NCBI GenBank assembly: GCA_023417975.1
Contig: JAEZDX010000052.1
Span: 1-5,837, forward strand
Source: Bacillota bacterium
GTDB taxonomy: Bacteria > Bacillota > Clostridia > Clostridiales > Clostridiaceae
Direction: 5' to 3'
DNA: 5,837 nt
Part shown: positions 4,992 through 5,837 of the stretch, in pieces
Numbering within the stretch: position 1 is the first letter of the stretch
Layout of the letters: each line of letters starts with the position of its first letter
Made by a program: the position numbers and the translations under genes
Notes under the pieces: generated by a model
Database searches by the model: none
What the model was told of the DNA's origin: nothing
The model's input: the letters and a program-made list of their open reading frames with translations, nothing else

Positions 4992-5831
4992 TTAGACTAA
5001 GTAAGAGGAACCTATTTGATCGTGATGGAAATCAACAATCTTTTGAGATATGCCTTTGGGAGTAATCCCGGAAAAAACTTTGATATCACGTATAAAATGA
5101 GATTGATCAAAATAATTGAGGACTTGAGCAACATCGCTAAGCTTATCATATTTTCCAGAATCAATAAGCTTCATAGCCTCATTAAATCGTTTCACCCGTA
5201 TATAAAATTGAGGGGAAACACCTACCGCTTTTACAAACCTCTTTTCAAACTGCCTTTCTGAAATGTACAATTGTCCAAGCAAATCTTTTACAGTGATATC
5301 ACTTATGTTTAAATGAATATAACTCAAGCTTTCTTCCACAATAGTGTCCCGAGGTTTGAACAGTTTTAGTTTGCCTAATAAAAAATTAGTAAAAAGATTA
5401 ATATATTCTTCATCACTTTGTGCTTTAATTAACTGAATATTAAGATCTACAGCATCGAATTCCTGATATCCCCTAGATCCATTAGTTAGTGTTGATGCAT
5501 CTAGTCCCAATAAGGTTTTAAGTGCATTGGGTTTTAGAACTACCTGAACTGTAGTGTAGGGTTCACTTTTGTATTTCATAACAGAAAGTTCTGTCACTTG
5601 TCCATAAAGAAATAAAGTTGGTGGCATATTAACTACACGACCAGAGCTTGTGACAATGCTTTTTATAGCAGGTTGACCATTACTATGTTGAAACACTATT
5701 CCTGGAAAACCATTGGGACATACTTTTATTGTTAAGCCTTCTTCACCGACATATTCGGCTATACGGATATATTCAACATATTCTTTTAGCTCTTCTACCG
5801 GCTCATTAATTATAAATTTATTTGCTCTCAT
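4992..5831 (-). CDS. AraC-family transcriptional regulator
   Basis: The product has 279 residues. The C-terminal third is an AraC/XylS DNA-binding domain. The first helix-turn-helix is near 178-201 (ITVKDLLGQLYISERQFEKRF), FYIRVKRFNEAMKLI (209-223) is the linker helix, and the second helix-turn-helix is near 231-255 with the signature YFDQSHFIRDIKVFSGITP. The N-terminal ~150 residues form the ligand or dimer domain; VCPNGFPGIVFQHSNG (37-52) and LFLYGQVTELSVMKY (73-87) resemble the AraC subgroup with a DUF6597-like sensor, though this subgroup call is from memory. The ligand is unknown. Only 6 nt are visible upstream of the ATG and the frame stays open to the edge, so a ribosome site cannot be checked and the true start could lie outside. 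Being upstream of the hydrolase/VOC pair on the same strand, it may be their activator. Confidence 0.93.
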   Translation of the reverse strand: MRANKFIINEPVEELKEYVEYIRIAEYVGEEGLTIKVCPNGFPGIVFQHSNGQPAIKSIVTSSGRVVNMPPTLFLYGQVTELSVMKYKSEPYTTVQVVLKPNALKTLLGLDASTLTNGSRGYQEFDAVDLNIQLIKAQSDEEYINLFTNFLLGKLKLFKPRDTIVEESLSYIHLNISDITVKDLLGQLYISERQFEKRFVKAVGVSPQFYIRVKRFNEAMKLIDSGKYDKLSDVAQVLNYFDQSHFIRDIKVFSGITPKGISQKIVDFHHDQIGSSYLV

Positions 5832-5837
5832 ATTTGG

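Noticed and set aside
5016..5261. 81-codon open frame on the plus strand
   Set aside because: It is antisense to the conserved DNA-binding domain of the AraC gene; the composition is a shadow of that gene.

Overview
The window looks like chromosomal DNA from a low-GC Firmicute, most likely a clostridial relative. It is AT-rich and has strong GGAGG-type ribosome sites. Most regulators and enzymes are of families common in Clostridia, and the tryptophanyl-tRNA synthetase gene is preceded by a T-box leader. I cannot name the species from sequence alone. Every gene I can support lies on the minus strand, so the genes are read from high to low coordinates.

Layout in transcription order. At 5831-4992 is an AraC-family regulator whose upstream region is cut by the window edge. 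It is followed by an alpha/beta hydrolase (4852-4016) and, 33 nt later, a small VOC/PhnB-like protein (3982-3614); these two look like an operon. Next is a self-contained trpS unit: a sigma-A-type promoter (3539-3510), a T-box leader with a UGG (Trp) specifier and a UGGC acceptor-binding bulge (about 3491-3253), its terminator, a nine-codon ORF with tandem Trp codons and its own ribosome site (3233-3204), and then trpS (3177-2185). After that come an HxlR-family regulator that probably starts at a TTG (2077-1715) and an isochorismatase-family cysteine hydrolase (1612-1043). Between them is a perfect 20-bp palindrome where the -35 of the hydrolase promoter would be. A bidirectional terminator-like hairpin (992-1031) closes this unit. 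About 600 nt without a convincing gene follow, and then the N-terminal 129 codons of a GNAT acetyltransferase (388 to the window start).

The most interesting feature is the trpS leader. The T-box should sense uncharged tRNA-Trp at the transcription step. The following leader ORF, MEDGWWYGL, could sense charged tRNA-Trp again at the translation step. This two-tier design is known for the B. subtilis anti-TRAP (rtpA) leader; here it sits in front of the synthetase itself. The encoded TrpRS also carries a Cys pattern close to the [4Fe-4S] motif of Thermotoga TrpRS. A second theme is local regulation: HxlR with the cysteine hydrolase, and AraC with the hydrolase/VOC pair. In both cases the pairing is inferred from gene order.
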